The notes: a model not told the origin generated them from the sequence alone. 64,000 bases of DNA from Epiperipatus broadwayi (GCA_028023455.1 JAQFVV010006736.1:122501-186500), one strand, 5' to 3'; positions 11,323-23,934 are shown, counted from the first letter of the stretch. Made by a program: numbers and translations.

Positions 11323-11425
11323 CCAATGAAAAAGATAATGAATTCTGACTCTTTTGATGTTTATATAAACAAAAATACGTTTGTTCTGAGGTTTTGGTAA
11401 ACTCCATCTATTGATCATATATATA

Positions 11426-12188
11426 TATATATATATAAATTATAAATATCACAATGAAGTGTAGACAGAATTATATTGAGAGTGACAATAAGGAATCAAA
11501 AACAAAATAAATATATGAGGGAACTATTAGATCATTAAAAGTATAAAAGACTAAAGAGAAAATGAATTAGGCATTATGCTAGAAAAAATGATTTTAAAGT
11601 AATTTGAAAAAGATAATTATGAAAAGAAAAACAACTTGTCTTAATTAGTAAAGATTTTTAGCTAATAGATAATGATTAAAAATTAATGGATATAGATTTT
11701 TTTTTACATGAATTTAGATTATATGTTATAAGTATTCTGTTTATAAATATATAAATAAAACTATCTGCTTCATTTCTCAAATATATTAGATAATATAGAT
11801 ATTGTCGAATTAAATTTAAAGAAGTAATATATCATATCACTTTCTAAATTATAAGAACACATTAAATTTAAAAATTACGGATTTTAAGTACTTTTTATGC
11901 TTTTTCTTTAAAATGGTATTCATTGAGAAAATAGAGGTAATATAATATATAATGATAAATAGTAATTGTCTAATATTTGAAAATGATAGGGCACTTACAA
12001 CAATGTTTTTGAGAAGTGATAAAATTACTTGTAATTTATCAAAATATAAAGAAACATTAGTGTTGGGGCATTGGATGAGTACAGAAAATCAAGACTAGTG
12101 GAGAAGTATAACATTGTTGAAAATGATTTGTATTTTTCTAAAATTTTATATCGATTATTTAAAAAATAAAACAATGAGTGTGTAGCAG
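11426..12188. other. AT-rich spacer
   Basis: A short (AT)n run (11419-11438) borders the family D structure. Beyond it nothing is recognisable. Confidence 0.4.
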
Positions 12189-12190
12189 TG

Positions 12191-12468
12191 TTATTAACTT
12201 CATATGTATATTAATTGTTGATATCCATACATAATAAAAAATCTAATGATAATATAACTCAAGATCATAAGACTATATATATTCATTGCTTTTTGCTTAC
12301 ATTTGTTATCTGATATTAACTTTAATTTTATTTAAAAGTTAATATCAGATAACAAATGTAAGCAAAAAGCAATGAATATATATATAGTCTTATGATCTTG
12401 AGTTATATTTCATTAGCATTTTTTATTATTATGGATATCAACAATTAATATACATATGAAGTTAATAA
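12191..12468. mobile_element. Near-perfect foldback (MITE-like) element
   Basis: Arms 12191-12323 and 12335-12468 are almost exact inverse copies around a loop of about 11 bases, from TTATTAACTTCATATGTATA inward to GATATTAACTTT. Differences are a handful of substitutions and small indels. No coding sequence and no hammerhead core. The high arm identity suggests recent origin or gene conversion between arms. The class is unassigned. Confidence 0.85.
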
Positions 12469-12742
12469 TATTAATTTGTTTTATACAAGTAAACTTAAAA
12501 TATTTAGTTATATCTAATTTATAAATATATTTATTATCAAATACTTTGTTAAGAATAGTTTTTTTGCAAATAAATAAACCTTTATTTTTCTAAATACTTT
12601 TGGGTCAACCAGCATGATGTAACAAAAAGATATATATATATATATATATATATTATAATAAAAAAATGTATTGTTAAAAAAACGAAGTTATAACCAGAAT
12701 ACTACATTAGTATATATATATATGCTACATGAAATATTTTTA

Positions 12743-12756
12743 TATATTAATTATGA
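12743..12756. repeat. Target-site duplication, left, family A copy 3
   Basis: TATATTAATTATGA, repeated exactly at 13055-13068. Confidence 0.65.
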
Positions 12757-13054
12757 AACAAGACAAAAATCTCTGCATACAGTAGTGCCACCCTGTGCCA
12801 AACTGAGTAATCAATAAATCCCAGAAGGCTTAGTGCATAAAATCCCTATCCAGTGCCTTCTCATCCAATATCCCCAGATTAAGTTCTGGCTTGTAGCCTT
12901 CATCAGTGAGGAGCCTTGGATCTAGAGCACTGTACTTAATCCATTGATTACTCTGTTTGGCACAGGGTGGCACTACTGTATGGAGATAGTTTTGCCTTGT
13001 TTAATAACAATTATGTGCTAGTATAAGAGATGGTGATCATGTATGTTTAATGGT
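12757..13054 (-). mobile_element. Hammerhead-ribozyme retroposon, family A copy 3
   Basis: This 298 bp copy is in reverse orientation to copies 1 and 2, between perfect 14 bp repeats (TATATTAATTATGA at 12743-12756 and 13055-13068). The outer arms (GCCACCCTGTGCCAAAC and its inverse) match each other closely but differ from the arms of copies 1 and 2. The ribozyme is on the minus strand: CTGATGA (plus 12900-12906), stem II GGCT-ACA-AGCC, then GAAC where GAAAC is expected, TTAATC and TGGGGATATTGGAT. CTCA before the core pairs with TGGG after it, and ATCCAA with TTGGAT. One or two changes beside stem III probably inactivate it. Confidence 0.68.
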
Positions 13055-13068
13055 TATATTAATTATGA
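13055..13068. repeat. Target-site duplication, right, family A copy 3
   Basis: Exact match of 12743-12756. Confidence 0.65.
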
Positions 13069-14937
13069 TGTAAAATAAAGGAATTAAAGAGAATAATTAC
13101 ATGTAGTAACTTGAGAGATATGGTTAGTAGTAGTATTTCTAAGTAATTATCAATTACTATTGGCAGCCTAAGTTAAATTACTTGCTCTAGTAACCTATAA
13201 TAGTAAAAAATGATAATAACCTACAATAGTTTTTCTTTGTCTTGAACTTACCTCCACTTATTTCTAAATAAGTTAAAGACAAAAATACAAATTGATCATT
13301 ATCTAGAAACACCATTACTGAACACATCTTTCTAGCTAGAATGGAAACATCCCCACTCATTCTCTCTTTGCACACACACACATATAATTTTATATAAAAA
13401 ACTATTTTATCTAAATAACATATATATTTAAGAGGCTATATTATTTATTATATATATTCTCAACAGTGCATAATATATAAAAACAAAAAAAATTTAATTC
13501 TATGTTAAAAAGTTATTTTTATTATTTTAAAAAAATGACCAAAAAAAAAATGCAGCAATTTGTAATGTCAAATGATTCTTTCTTTACTAGACTTAAAAAA
13601 ATATGTATATTTTCTATTTTAATATACTTTCAGAGAAATTGAATCATTTTTTAAGTTATCAAAATTTCTCAAACATTTGCATAATCCAGAAAAATATATC
13701 ACTTCTAAAAGTTTATTTTCCAATAACAAAAAGTGATGGCAAGCTTCTAATATCATCTCACTATTTTTTAATTGACATCAGTCAGCTTTTAAATTTATAA
13801 TACATCTTTATAAAGAAATTAAATCAATTCTAATGCTATGCAATCTAGAAACAAAAAAAAATATGATTCTAAATTAATGTTTATTATCAATAATAAATAA
13901 AACAATTTTTATAAGGCAGTGAATTTTGATATCTGATTACTAAATTATTACATTTGCAATATTAAAAAAAACATGTTAAACATACACTTAAGCTCTGTAT
14001 AAGTACATGTAAATACATATTTATTCATAATTCTATTAGCTGAATTCAAAATATTTCAAATATATTAAATGTTTATTTTCAAAAATAAATTCCTTGTTTT
14101 TTCTTCACACAAATTATGTTTGCAGAATACATTTTATTTTTATAAAAATGTTGAATTGTTAAAAAAGTTATGTCAGTTTCTTTGTGAAAATGTTTGAACT
14201 TTTCCACTAAATGTTTATTTCTAAATGTTAACAGAAAAAAGATTATTTGAAGTCATTTTTATGATGCGTCAGTTTTTGAAAAAAATGTACAAAGAATCTT
14301 AAACTTTATTATGATTTTTTAAAATATCTAATAATGTAAGATTAACTGTATTTTTTGTTTGACTATTTTAAAAATTTTCCAAGTGCTTAATAAGAGCACT
14401 TCTTTGATGCTGCAACTAATTTTAAAAGACTTCAATAGCAGAAATATATTGCAAATGTTTGATGATAAAAATTTGAAGTAAAAAAAGCTTTGAGTGATTT
14501 TAATGTTTATAAATCATTTAAAAGAATAATATTTTAATTATTACTAAATTAAGATGCCAGTAGTTATTGGTAATCCAAATAGGAAAAAAATTAATTTTTG
14601 TTAAGAAAAATATATACTTCTGTGTTTATTTAGCATAGACTTTTTGATCATTATATGAAAAATTAGTTTATTCTTGTTATCATTTTTTGTGTAAAATTAC
14701 TATGTATTTGTTACTTAATAAGTATTTGAGATTTGAATTTAATATTCAATTAAATATATCTACTTTTTAGCAGAAAATTATTTAACTAAAAATTTATTGA
14801 AATTAAATAGAAAACACTATTGTTAATAATTTATTATTATTTTTTTGCAATAAAAACTTGATTTTTAATATTTACAAATTTTTTTCATTATTGGAATTTT
14901 CATTAAAATTTATCTTAAACATATCAATTAATAAAAA
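13069..14937. other. AT-rich spacer
   Basis: No gene seen. Open frames at 13187 (minus) and 13603 (plus) are short, have no recognisable motif and may be chance. Confidence 0.4.

Positions 14938-15020
<83 letters not shown>
14938..15020. repeat. (TTA)n microsatellite
   Basis: TTA units, interrupted once near 14970. Poly-Leu/poly-Ile frames over it are artefacts. Confidence 0.97.
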
Positions 15021-15021
<1 letters not shown>

Positions 15022-15115
15022 AATAACACAAAAACTTAAAAGTGAATCAACTGATCATAAGAGGAAAATAAAAGAAGCATTCTATATTAATGGAAATATT
15101 AATGCTATAATAGAA
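15021..15115 (+). pseudogene. Possible Penelope-like element 3' fragment
   Basis: Directly after the (TTA)n tract, one frame reads KITQKLKSES, then DHKRKIKEAFYINGN. This resembles the C-terminal end of PLE GIY-YIG domains, where a Lys/Arg-rich KR(K/R)xxEA(I/L)xI motif follows the nuclease core. The PLE at 43925-44640 has a similar end (NKRKIKEAMLIYK). It is short and single-motif, so the assignment is tentative. Confidence 0.35.
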
Positions 15116-15335
15116 AAGACACTTGCTTTGATATATCAAGAAATGGTCCATGTAACACATCTAATTTTAAATATCTTTGTATATATTTTATTATGTATTT
15201 TTAAGAAAGCTATGATTATGAGGCATGGATCCTCGAAAACATTTAGCTTATTTTTATTATATTTATTTATAACTTTTCTTTTAAACTTCACTTTTAAGTT
15301 TTTGTTTTTATTTATATATATCGGGAAGTAATCTA

Positions 15336-15336
<1 letters not shown>

Positions 15337-15398
<62 letters not shown>

Positions 15399-15480
15399 CA
15401 TTATTATTAATACTACCATGGCTGCTACCACTACCACTATCACTATCACTACCACTATGGCTACTGCTACCATTACTATA
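15337..15480. repeat. (TTA)n and (ACT/ACC)n microsatellites
   Basis: TTA units run to about 15410, followed by a degenerate ACT/ACC/GCT trinucleotide stretch to 15480. Confidence 0.93.
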
Positions 15481-16939
15481 TTTTTGCCAAAAGATTGAAA
15501 TTAAGTATTTTGTTGTTTTGCTTATTTATGTCTGCTTATTTTATTTTTCATATTACTTTCTTTTTTTAATTTATGTTTTTAACAAACTTTATAAAAACAA
15601 AAAAATCCAATTAAATATAAATCTGAAAAAAATTTAGACCTATAAATGTTTTTAAAATCGATCACTAAAGGGTTAACTTGACTCTACTCTATTAGTATTT
15701 ATAAAAATGATTGAAGAAACAATGTTTAACTGAGAAAATCATATAATGGAATATATTGTGACAGCATTGTACAAAGATAACCTGAGACCTATGTTTACTC
15801 ACGTATAATGAAATATTTTACAAATAATATTTAAAAATTATTTTTGTACTTGTTAATACATACAAATAGTAAAAGAATTCAAGAAAATAATAAAACTAAG
15901 ACCAATGAAACTCCAATAAAACAATTTATGTATAAATAAATTATTTTAAAATCATAAACTATACATAGCAAAAAAACCAACAACAACTAAGTTTTATTTA
16001 GAAATATTGTTTTAAATAGCCAGACAATAATTAAATATTAACAATTAATTTAAAAAAACATCATAAAATTAGGTTAAAATAATAATAAAAAAAGAAATAA
16101 TAATTGAATGATTGATTTATTGAGAGATGACATAAGATTAATGAACTTGAAGTGACAGAGCTGTAATTAGAAAATCTTTTAATTTTGAGCTTCTATCCTA
16201 CCATTGAATTGTAAAATATATATTTAAAAAAATGTTCATATAAGCTCACAAATGTATATATGGTAAAGGTCAAACCAGAGTAAATTCATAATTTATGAAA
16301 AACAAAATCTCAAAATAAAATATTGTAATTCAGATATACATCAAGATAGCATAAAACCAAAGCACAATTACTAAGCCTGATATTAATACATTACATATTA
16401 AAATTATATATATAAACAAATTATACCAAATTCAGAATTAAAAAAACTAGCCAAAATGTTAAAATGAAAATTTCACAATCAATTGGTTTCATTGGCCAGG
16501 CGAGAGTTATGGATTACAATACAAATACGTAGTAAATAAATTTTCAACAAATGTCAATTATTTCAAATGACATTTAATAGCAAAAAAATCTCTTAATAGC
16601 TTTAATATAATACATTTTTAATAGTAGAGATTCTTTAATTCTTCTCTTTATCTCATTTTTTTCTTCAAAAAACATTAATCTGCCCAAACATAATCTTATG
16701 ACCTGCATTTTTTATGGAGATATAATGCAGAAATAAAATATTAATTTTTTAGTTTATTTTATAAACTTTTATTTTTTCAACAAAGCTCTTGTTACTTTGA
16801 TCTAAATGTAATTTCTTACAAAAACAAGAATAATATAAATTACTCCAAAAATCAATGGTATTATTACCACATACCTATTTTATATTATATATATATATAT
16901 TACTTTATGTGTAAAGAGTAGTAGTTCCTTTCACAATTT

Positions 16940-16940
<1 letters not shown>
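15481..16940. other. AT-rich spacer
   Basis: Nothing recognisable. Confidence 0.4.

Positions 16941-16942
<2 letters not shown>

Positions 16943-16990
<48 letters not shown>
16943..16990. repeat. (AT)n microsatellite
   Basis: About 24 AT units. A shorter impure run lies at about 16881-16900. Confidence 0.95.
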
Positions 16991-16996
<6 letters not shown>

Positions 16997-17970
16997 AGTA
17001 ACTTACAGTTATTATTATTGGTCTAGCGTGTTTTATCTCTTGTGAAATTATTTATAAATATAAATTTATATTTGACTATTTTATTATGTAACATATATGT
17101 ACTATTTATATATACATTTAAGTTTTAAATAATATATACCTTAAGCTTTTGAGTAAAATGCCAGATTTGAAGTTAAGAATAAATACTTATATATTTTTTT
17201 ATTTTATTATTAAATCTTAATGTCAGTGGAACAATTGATAGTTGAATTAAGCATGAACTTATATAACACACGAGCAGATTCGTTCGTGCTCTGGATATAA
17301 AAAAAACGAAGGAAAAAAGAAAATCATTTCTCTTTAAAAAAATATTATTTTTCTTTTATCAATACTACTATTTAACGATTGGAATTTAAATATTAACTTT
17401 TCCAAATTAAAATAATTTGTGGATTCAAAGTTTGCAAGGAAAATATATTTAATTTTCTACTCAATCTTAAAGGAATAGCAATATAAAAGAAAAGAACGTC
17501 TGTTTAAGTTTTGAAACTACGTTGTTTTAACTCTTCCATTATTCTTCGGATATATATAAATTTAAGATAATTATATATATTAAGGATAAAACAATGTGCA
17601 CTGAGTAGTACACTTATTATATCGTAAAAGGTTTCGAAACCAACCTTGCATGCTATTTTAAAATATTTTGAAATATTAGATATATAGAACGTCTAAGGAT
17701 AATACAAAAATGAAGATTAAGAACATCTACATTCGAAGAATATTTATTTTATTTCACATTAATCAAATCATTGGATATTGTTAACAGTTTATCGTCTATG
17801 GATAAATAAAATCATCATTATACCAATGGATTAATAATATACTTCGTAAAAGATCTTCATTAGGATGATGAACTATAGACTTCAATACCTACTCTCAACT
17901 CTCTTATAAATAAGTTTCCTTTATTATATATTTATATATATTATAATAATGCTTATATTATTTTAATATG
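16991..17970. other. AT-rich spacer
   Basis: Nothing recognisable. Confidence 0.4.

Positions 17971-17971
<1 letters not shown>

Positions 17972-18059
<88 letters not shown>
17972..18059. repeat. (TTA)n microsatellite
   Basis: About 29 uninterrupted units. Confidence 0.97.
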
Positions 18060-18445
18060 CTTTATTTCAAATTTGGCATCGCATCATTTTATATCTTGAT
18101 AGGAAAATTATATTTATTATTAAATATAATTAATTGAAAGCTTAACATAATTCATCAAATTAGATGAGGGATATAAAAAAATAGTTATTATTTGACAGAT
18201 ATCTTAAACAGGATTATATTGTGTTTACTACGTAATATTGTAAACGTTTAATGTATTTTTATGTATTAAAAATACATATAATATATAAGTTATACAATGG
18301 TAAATAATACCTATATATGGGTAATTGTGAAGCATATAAATAAGAACGGTAAATAAGTTAATAAGTTACATAAATTATTAATTTTTGAACCCAGATATTG
18401 TTTTTATATATATATTAATTTAAGCTATTTTCTTTAATTTTGACT

Positions 18446-18476
18446 GCTCTTCCTATAGTACGAGCTCTTCCGATCT
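18446..18476 (+). other. Sequencing-adapter-like sequence
   Basis: GCTCTTCCGATCT at 18464-18476 is identical to the 3' end of the standard Illumina library adapter. The preceding bases (GCTCTTCCTATAGTACGA) also resemble the upstream adapter part. The GC content stands out from the AT-rich surroundings. An assembly artefact is the simplest reading, though 13 bases could be chance. Confidence 0.6.
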
Positions 18477-18479
18477 GGG

Positions 18480-19840
18480 TATTAAATAAAAAAATATCAT
18501 TTATTAATATTCTTTTAAAATGATAAAATTCATCCGTATTTATTTATTAATATTTTATTATCTATTCTATTATATTTTTTATTGTTTATTAAATATTGAT
18601 TTGTTAACGTGATCTCTTTGTCTAATCATTATTGAATTATATTATATATATGCTAGTATTATAAATATCATATGAATAATAGTTATAATTAATGCTTATA
18701 TAAAGGCATATGAAATAACTTGTTTTGAAATTATTCCTGAAATGAGCTGATTGCAAATTCTCCGTGAGTTTAAATATCGTGGCATAATGGTGACTGAAAG
18801 AGGGATGAAAGATGGATGACCTGGTCTAAATTGTATTTAAACTTATTTAAAGATTAATGAGCTAGCATAATAAAGGTATATATAATCATGGACTTGGTAT
18901 TTCATCGATTCATTTCTAGCATTCTACTTGAAGACCCAAAGTTCGATTGTAGTGAAATGCGTATCCTCTTTCTAAGGAATTTAATCATTCCTTTATATTT
19001 AACAAGACTAACTTAGATTTTAAATATAATCCATTCTGTTATATTTGGCGAACCTAACTATGAAGCATTAAGTTAATGACTTCTAAACATTAAATATAAT
19101 TGATTATATTACATTTAATACACCAACTGGGATGATTAAGGCCGTCCCGTTATAATATATACAAACTAATAAGATTCAGTGTTGCAAGTATATAAAAATA
19201 AGCTTTCTCTTCCCCATTAGATATAAACTTAACTTGTGCAAGTAATATGCATATTCCATGCCAATTTACTGGTGCATGTGTAAAGACAAGTTTCTTTCAC
19301 AATTATACATATATTGGCTGCAAACATGATATAATATTTTAAATAGAACTATAGTTATATCTATCTTTTTGTCAGAATATTTTTCAAAACATTTTGTAAG
19401 AATCAAATTATATATTATACAAAATTATTAAGCCAACATGTACTTGTCTTAAAAAATAATTTGAATTTCTTAATTCCAATATCTTTTAGAAAGTAAAATA
19501 GTTTCAAATCATATGAATTAACCGATAATGTAAAAAGAAACTTCCTAATTATTTGCTATATATAATAAATTTGAGCAATTACTGACTATTAATTAATAGT
19601 ATATTAAAATTCTAATTTCTAAATTGGTTCTGATTTTCAAGATACAATGAGTATAAGATTTAAAGATACAAGTAATAAAGTTATAAATCCAACAACAATT
19701 TTATTTTACTAATGCTAACTTTGAATCCTACATCTCATTAAGATCAAAACTAGAAACTGATCTGAAAATAAAAATTTAAATGCATTACCAACTTTGTTGA
19801 TTACTCAAGTTTACAATAGATAGCAAAAGAGTGAAAAGAA
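18480..19840. other. AT-rich spacer
   Basis: No gene or ordered repeat seen. Confidence 0.4.
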
Positions 19841-19853
19841 TTTTTAGTTTATC

Positions 19854-19957
19854 TTTTTCATATGTCATAGCATCGCCAGGACGTGAACCCACAACTGTCT
19901 GCAACCAACTACTTACTTGCAAGGCAGTTCATGACCTCTCGGCTAACAACACTTGAG
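19854..19957 (-). mobile_element. tRNA-derived SINE, copy 2
   Basis: Same family as the copies at 4887 and 51429. The minus strand reads GTTAGCCGAGAGG (A box region), then GTGGGTTCACGTCC (B box), a CATATG-containing tail and a short poly(A). A near-perfect 13-14 bp duplication flanks it (TTTTTAGTTTATC at 19841-19853, TTTTTAGTTTTATC at 19958-19971). Several CpGs of the other copies are TpG or CpA here, so it is older. Confidence 0.8.
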
Positions 19958-19971
19958 TTTTTAGTTTTATC

Positions 19972-20150
19972 GGCAATGTTAAATTAAAATAATCAAATAT
20001 TTGGTATTAAGAATTAAATGTCTTAAAAATATATTTTACAATAAGCTTTCTAGAGATCACTTCAATACTCTGCCTGCCACATATTATATATTTTAAATAT
20101 CTTTTCTTTTTTTAATATAAATTTATAATTAGTGGTTATACACATATTTA
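19972..20150. other. AT-rich spacer
   Basis: Nothing recognisable. Confidence 0.4.
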
Positions 20151-21260
20151 ATATAATTGAAATGAATCAGTGACAATATTGTTGCAATTTTTGGTGGGAA
20201 AACATTATCATATCAATACAGATAGCTAACAGCTCTTTCTTTCAGTAACATTATATGCAGCCTATACTTATAAAATAGAGAAAGTAAAATTATTTCTAAG
20301 TATAATTCCATAACTTTCAGCATACTTTTCTTCATATGTAGATGACATGATGTTATGTGCAATTGACATTCAAATCATAGATATTCATCATGAATTGGAA
20401 CAATCATCTTCATTAATCTGGAGTACAATAAAGATGATAAGAACCAAGGTATCAAATTCTTGGATATTTATGTTCAAAGACAGCCACATACACTAAACTA
20501 TAAAATGATACTAAAACTATTAAATATAAGAAGCACAATTCATCTCAAATCAAAAACTCCCCATGGTCCACAATTTTTCTGGTTTTAAAGGCTTCCTACA
20601 TAGAATGTAAATTTATGTAAATTCAAAATTGATTGAAAAAAACAACATAGATGTATATATTAAGGATTTACAAAATATGGGATACAATATTAATAAAAAT
20701 TATAGTACGATCAATAGATTCTACAACAAAATGAAAAAACCACTGCAGTATAAACCTGAATATACTAAGAAATGGATAAACTTACATTATGTACCAAAAC
20801 ATTTTAGCAAATTAAAAATAATTTGTTCAGAGAAATTTAATATAATCTCTCCACCTTTAAATAACTTACTGAACAATTTGAAAGATAAATTGTCCATTGA
20901 ATTGGTTCATCAAATAGTTTATAAAATCTCTTACACTCAAGCCAATTGCTTACATGCCTATTATGGTTAATCAAAAGTCAATATATCTACAAGATTGGCA
21001 CAGCACCACTACCTCTACAATAGATTTAAAAGAAGTAACAAATACACCTCCATTTCATAGAATGTGAACAATATCCTGGACATAAATTTGATTTATCTAA
21101 AGCAAAAATGTTTGCACTAAGAGGGAGAATAAAAAAGAAAAATTAAAGAGACTTGGACCCTAGCCAAAGATCAATTCACAATAAATAAAAGATACCATAC
21201 CACAATATCAAAGAAATGGACTATCCAAGATTTCAAATAAAATTTACATAACTACAAAAC
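20150..21260 (+). pseudogene. Penelope-like element remnant: RT, linker and GIY-YIG
   Basis: PLEs encode a telomerase-related reverse transcriptase followed by a GIY-YIG endonuclease. Here the RT catalytic motif is YVDD (about 20335). A frame-shifted stretch then holds KFLDIYVQ and FKGFLHRM. An open frame at 20629-20970 carries the post-RT linker (DLQNMGYNI, then LHYVPKHFSK and PPLNNLLNNLKDKL). After a stop, pieces of the GIY-YIG domain follow (STRLAQHHYLYN, then CEQYPGHKFDLSKAKMFA) to about 21130, and perhaps a tail to 21260. Several stops and frameshifts show it is dead. Order and spacing match the PLEs at 43925 and 63470. Confidence 0.75.
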
Positions 21261-22944
21261 AAATTAAAATGAACCTGAATATAAACAAATATACTTAAAT
21301 ACCACCAATAATAGCAATATAGTATAGTTATGATTATGGTATGCAATATGCTGAAAGCATGCTCTCATGATATTAAAGTCAGTTTTTAAAATAACATACC
21401 TACCTTTTTTATTATAAAGGTCTGAACATTTATATGTTTAAAATTAATATTGATAATATGTAATAAATGGAATTAATGTGCTTGTTTATTACTGAAAGAA
21501 TAGTATCAATCATATATTTATAACTAGTATTATTGAATAAAATAAATATTTTTCATATATACACATACCATCACCATTATTAGCAGAAATAAATAAACAC
21601 TTATAGCCACCCCAACTTAATAGAAAAATAATAATGATAATATGATAGAACTGAGGTTTGCTTTGGCTATAAAACATGTTAGTTCATTATTCTGTTTATT
21701 TGATATTTTGTAATGTTGTTTTTAGCCTTTTCTGCAATTAAAATGTTTTGAAAAATTTCAACACTATGTCTAATTGCAATTCTTCACTCTATTTTATTCT
21801 TAGCTGAATCTTTCCAGTAAAAATTAACTGATATTGAATGTTTTTAGAGTATCTTTGAGATAACCATCATAAAAGTATATAGGAGTTGCATCTTCTACAA
21901 AAACCTCAAACCTATTCATCATAAAAGATTTTGTAGAAAGTTTTTTATTGCTCATTCAATTTACATGTCCAATCCAATAAAGATGTGACTTCAAAGTAAT
22001 AGATTATAGTATCACATTCATTAAACTAAAAAGATTATTGATTAATTGGTCTTATGATTTTGTCATCAAATTTTTAAAATTTTACTAAATATTTTTGATT
22101 AATTGGTTTTATTATTTTTTCAACCTATTTTTACAATTTTACAAAGCATTTTAAAATGATTTTTAAAAAAGACTTGACTTTATGTTACATCTATAAAGCC
22201 TTCAAGTCTCACTTCCATGCAGTAATTTAGTTTAAATAATAGTTTTACAGAGAACGAATTTGTTGCAATAATTAAATGATTACAATAATATGATTGACTG
22301 TTTGTTAAAATTTGTATTGGACTTCAACACCTTTCTATTTAAAAACAGTTACTAAGATATTTAAAAGGTTGTGATTTCTCAAGTTTATATCTATTCAATC
22401 TAACATTTTTTCCTCCATCAGTACTTGAAAAGACTGGATTTCTCTGTACAATAATTGTTAAACTAATATCTTTATACATTACATTCAAATCATTAAGCAT
22501 ATTTAATACATCATCTTTTGAAGTAAAAAAAAGTGTTAGTATACTCTAATTTCAGAAACCAAAAAAATGAAGTTTTATGTTTTTGTGTTTAATAGATTCA
22601 AATTAATAATTCAATCAATTAAACATATTGCATCCTAAGCCTTTTAACAGTTCTCAAATCACTGTCATTAATATTAAAATCAAGTTTTGAGCTAGTATAC
22701 ATTTTTATTTCAAATATTCAGATTTTTCATCAGTAATAATATTTCCCCTTATTATATCATGTAGAAGTTGTATAATACAAATTCACTTTGGTAGACAATC
22801 AATTTATTTAAAACAGAACTATAGATCCTTGTTGATTAATTTGAGTCAAATATATTGATAAAATAAAATAAAAACAACATATAAATCACCGTTTCGTTAT
22901 CAACATTTTTTTGTATTTTCCTGGCAATAATAACTATATCCATG
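21261..22944. other. AT-rich spacer
   Basis: A short motif (ATTGATTAATTGGTYTTATKATTTT) occurs twice at about 22035 and 22095 as a local duplication. Otherwise nothing recognisable. Confidence 0.4.
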
Positions 22945-23692
22945 GTTCGAAATATATCAGTAACTTTAAAGTTTAAACTCTAATAACGAATAATTCTTAT
23001 ATGACAAACTTCAAAAATGAAAATGTGATTAAATTTGTAAAATTTAATTTTCATATATTTGATCTTAAGTTTGAATGATATTTTTGCCCAATTACAGCTT
23101 TTTAAAACAAATTTATTATAATTACTTTTTAATTCAACTAAAAGGTTATAAAAATTATTAATTTATTTAAGGTATAACATAAAATTTTCTTCTTTCCCAT
23201 TGATTAAAATTTATATCGTTTTAAAACGATTTAAAACCTGTCAAATGATTATAAAACAATCTAAAAACAAACCAGTAAGCTCTACAATAATTTCTACTTG
23301 CCAAATAAAGTGTGAACAAATGCTACGATTTTGAGAAAATTGTTTTTTCATCTAACCTTTGAACTACAAAGCTGTATATTTTGCCGTAATTTCTGCAAAC
23401 TATTAATAAAAACAAAATCTGAAATATATAATTTTTATCAATTACTTTACAGATTTTTCAAATGTTATTCTATGTACATTGTCCTGGTGAAGTTGGGTGG
23501 CCGTACCATTCAGAGATGAAACAGAATTAGGCCAGAAAATAATTTTAATAATATTTTAATGGGATTAATATGTATATAGATGGATTGTTAATTGCTTATA
23601 AGGAATTTTACAATAATTGTAAAACCAAACTCCATGACAAGTATAAATTGGTCATTTTTAATCAATAGATAATATTTAGAAATTCATAGAGT
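22945..23692 (+). repeat. Direct duplication, copy 1 (about 750 bp)
   Basis: Matches 24985-25800 over its whole length with scattered substitutions and indels. Shared landmarks include ACATAAAATTTTCTTCTTTC, CTGTCAAATGATNATAAAA and AATTTTAATAATATTTTAAT. It lacks a 40-odd base segment that copy 2 has near 25520. Reading frames are broken in both copies, so it looks like non-coding DNA or an old transposon. Confidence 0.85.
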
Positions 23693-23934
23693 CTATAGAA
23701 CATTGTATATAAATAAATATGGAAAATAGCATAGAAACATTTGATATGTTTCTAGTAATTGCATATTTATAGTGCTGATAAAGTGTTTGTCGAGATATTT
23801 AAATATTTATTTGTGTGCAAAATATTTGTGAAAAAAAAAATTAAATAGTTCTGCCATTTATATTTATAAGGATAAGTTAAAAATATTTATTTTAATTAAT
23901 CTTAGAAAAGACAAATATATAATTTTTTAACACA

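Larger units (their letters stand above)
10117..11425. mobile_element. Inverted dimers of a hammerhead-ribozyme repeat, family D
   Basis: Left arm 10117-10789 and right arm 10805-11425 are inverted copies around a 15-base loop. Each arm holds two head-to-tail units: ACAAGTTATA recurs at 10128 and 10541 (period about 413), and AGATCT at 10845 and 11250 (period about 405). All four units carry a hammerhead-like motif, on the minus strand in the left arm and the plus strand in the right. Two keep a full core (10716-10722 and 10872-10878). Multimeric copies fit an element whose circular RNA is reverse transcribed more than once around, as proposed for retrozymes. The terminal AT-rich flanks hide any target duplication. 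The 63-codon open frame at 10502 falls inside the repeat and is not a gene. Confidence 0.7.

Noticed and set aside
14858-15331. ORF of 157 codons as a gene
   Set aside because: Its first third is (TTA)n poly-Leu/Ile. Only a short PLE-like motif after it is worth noting.
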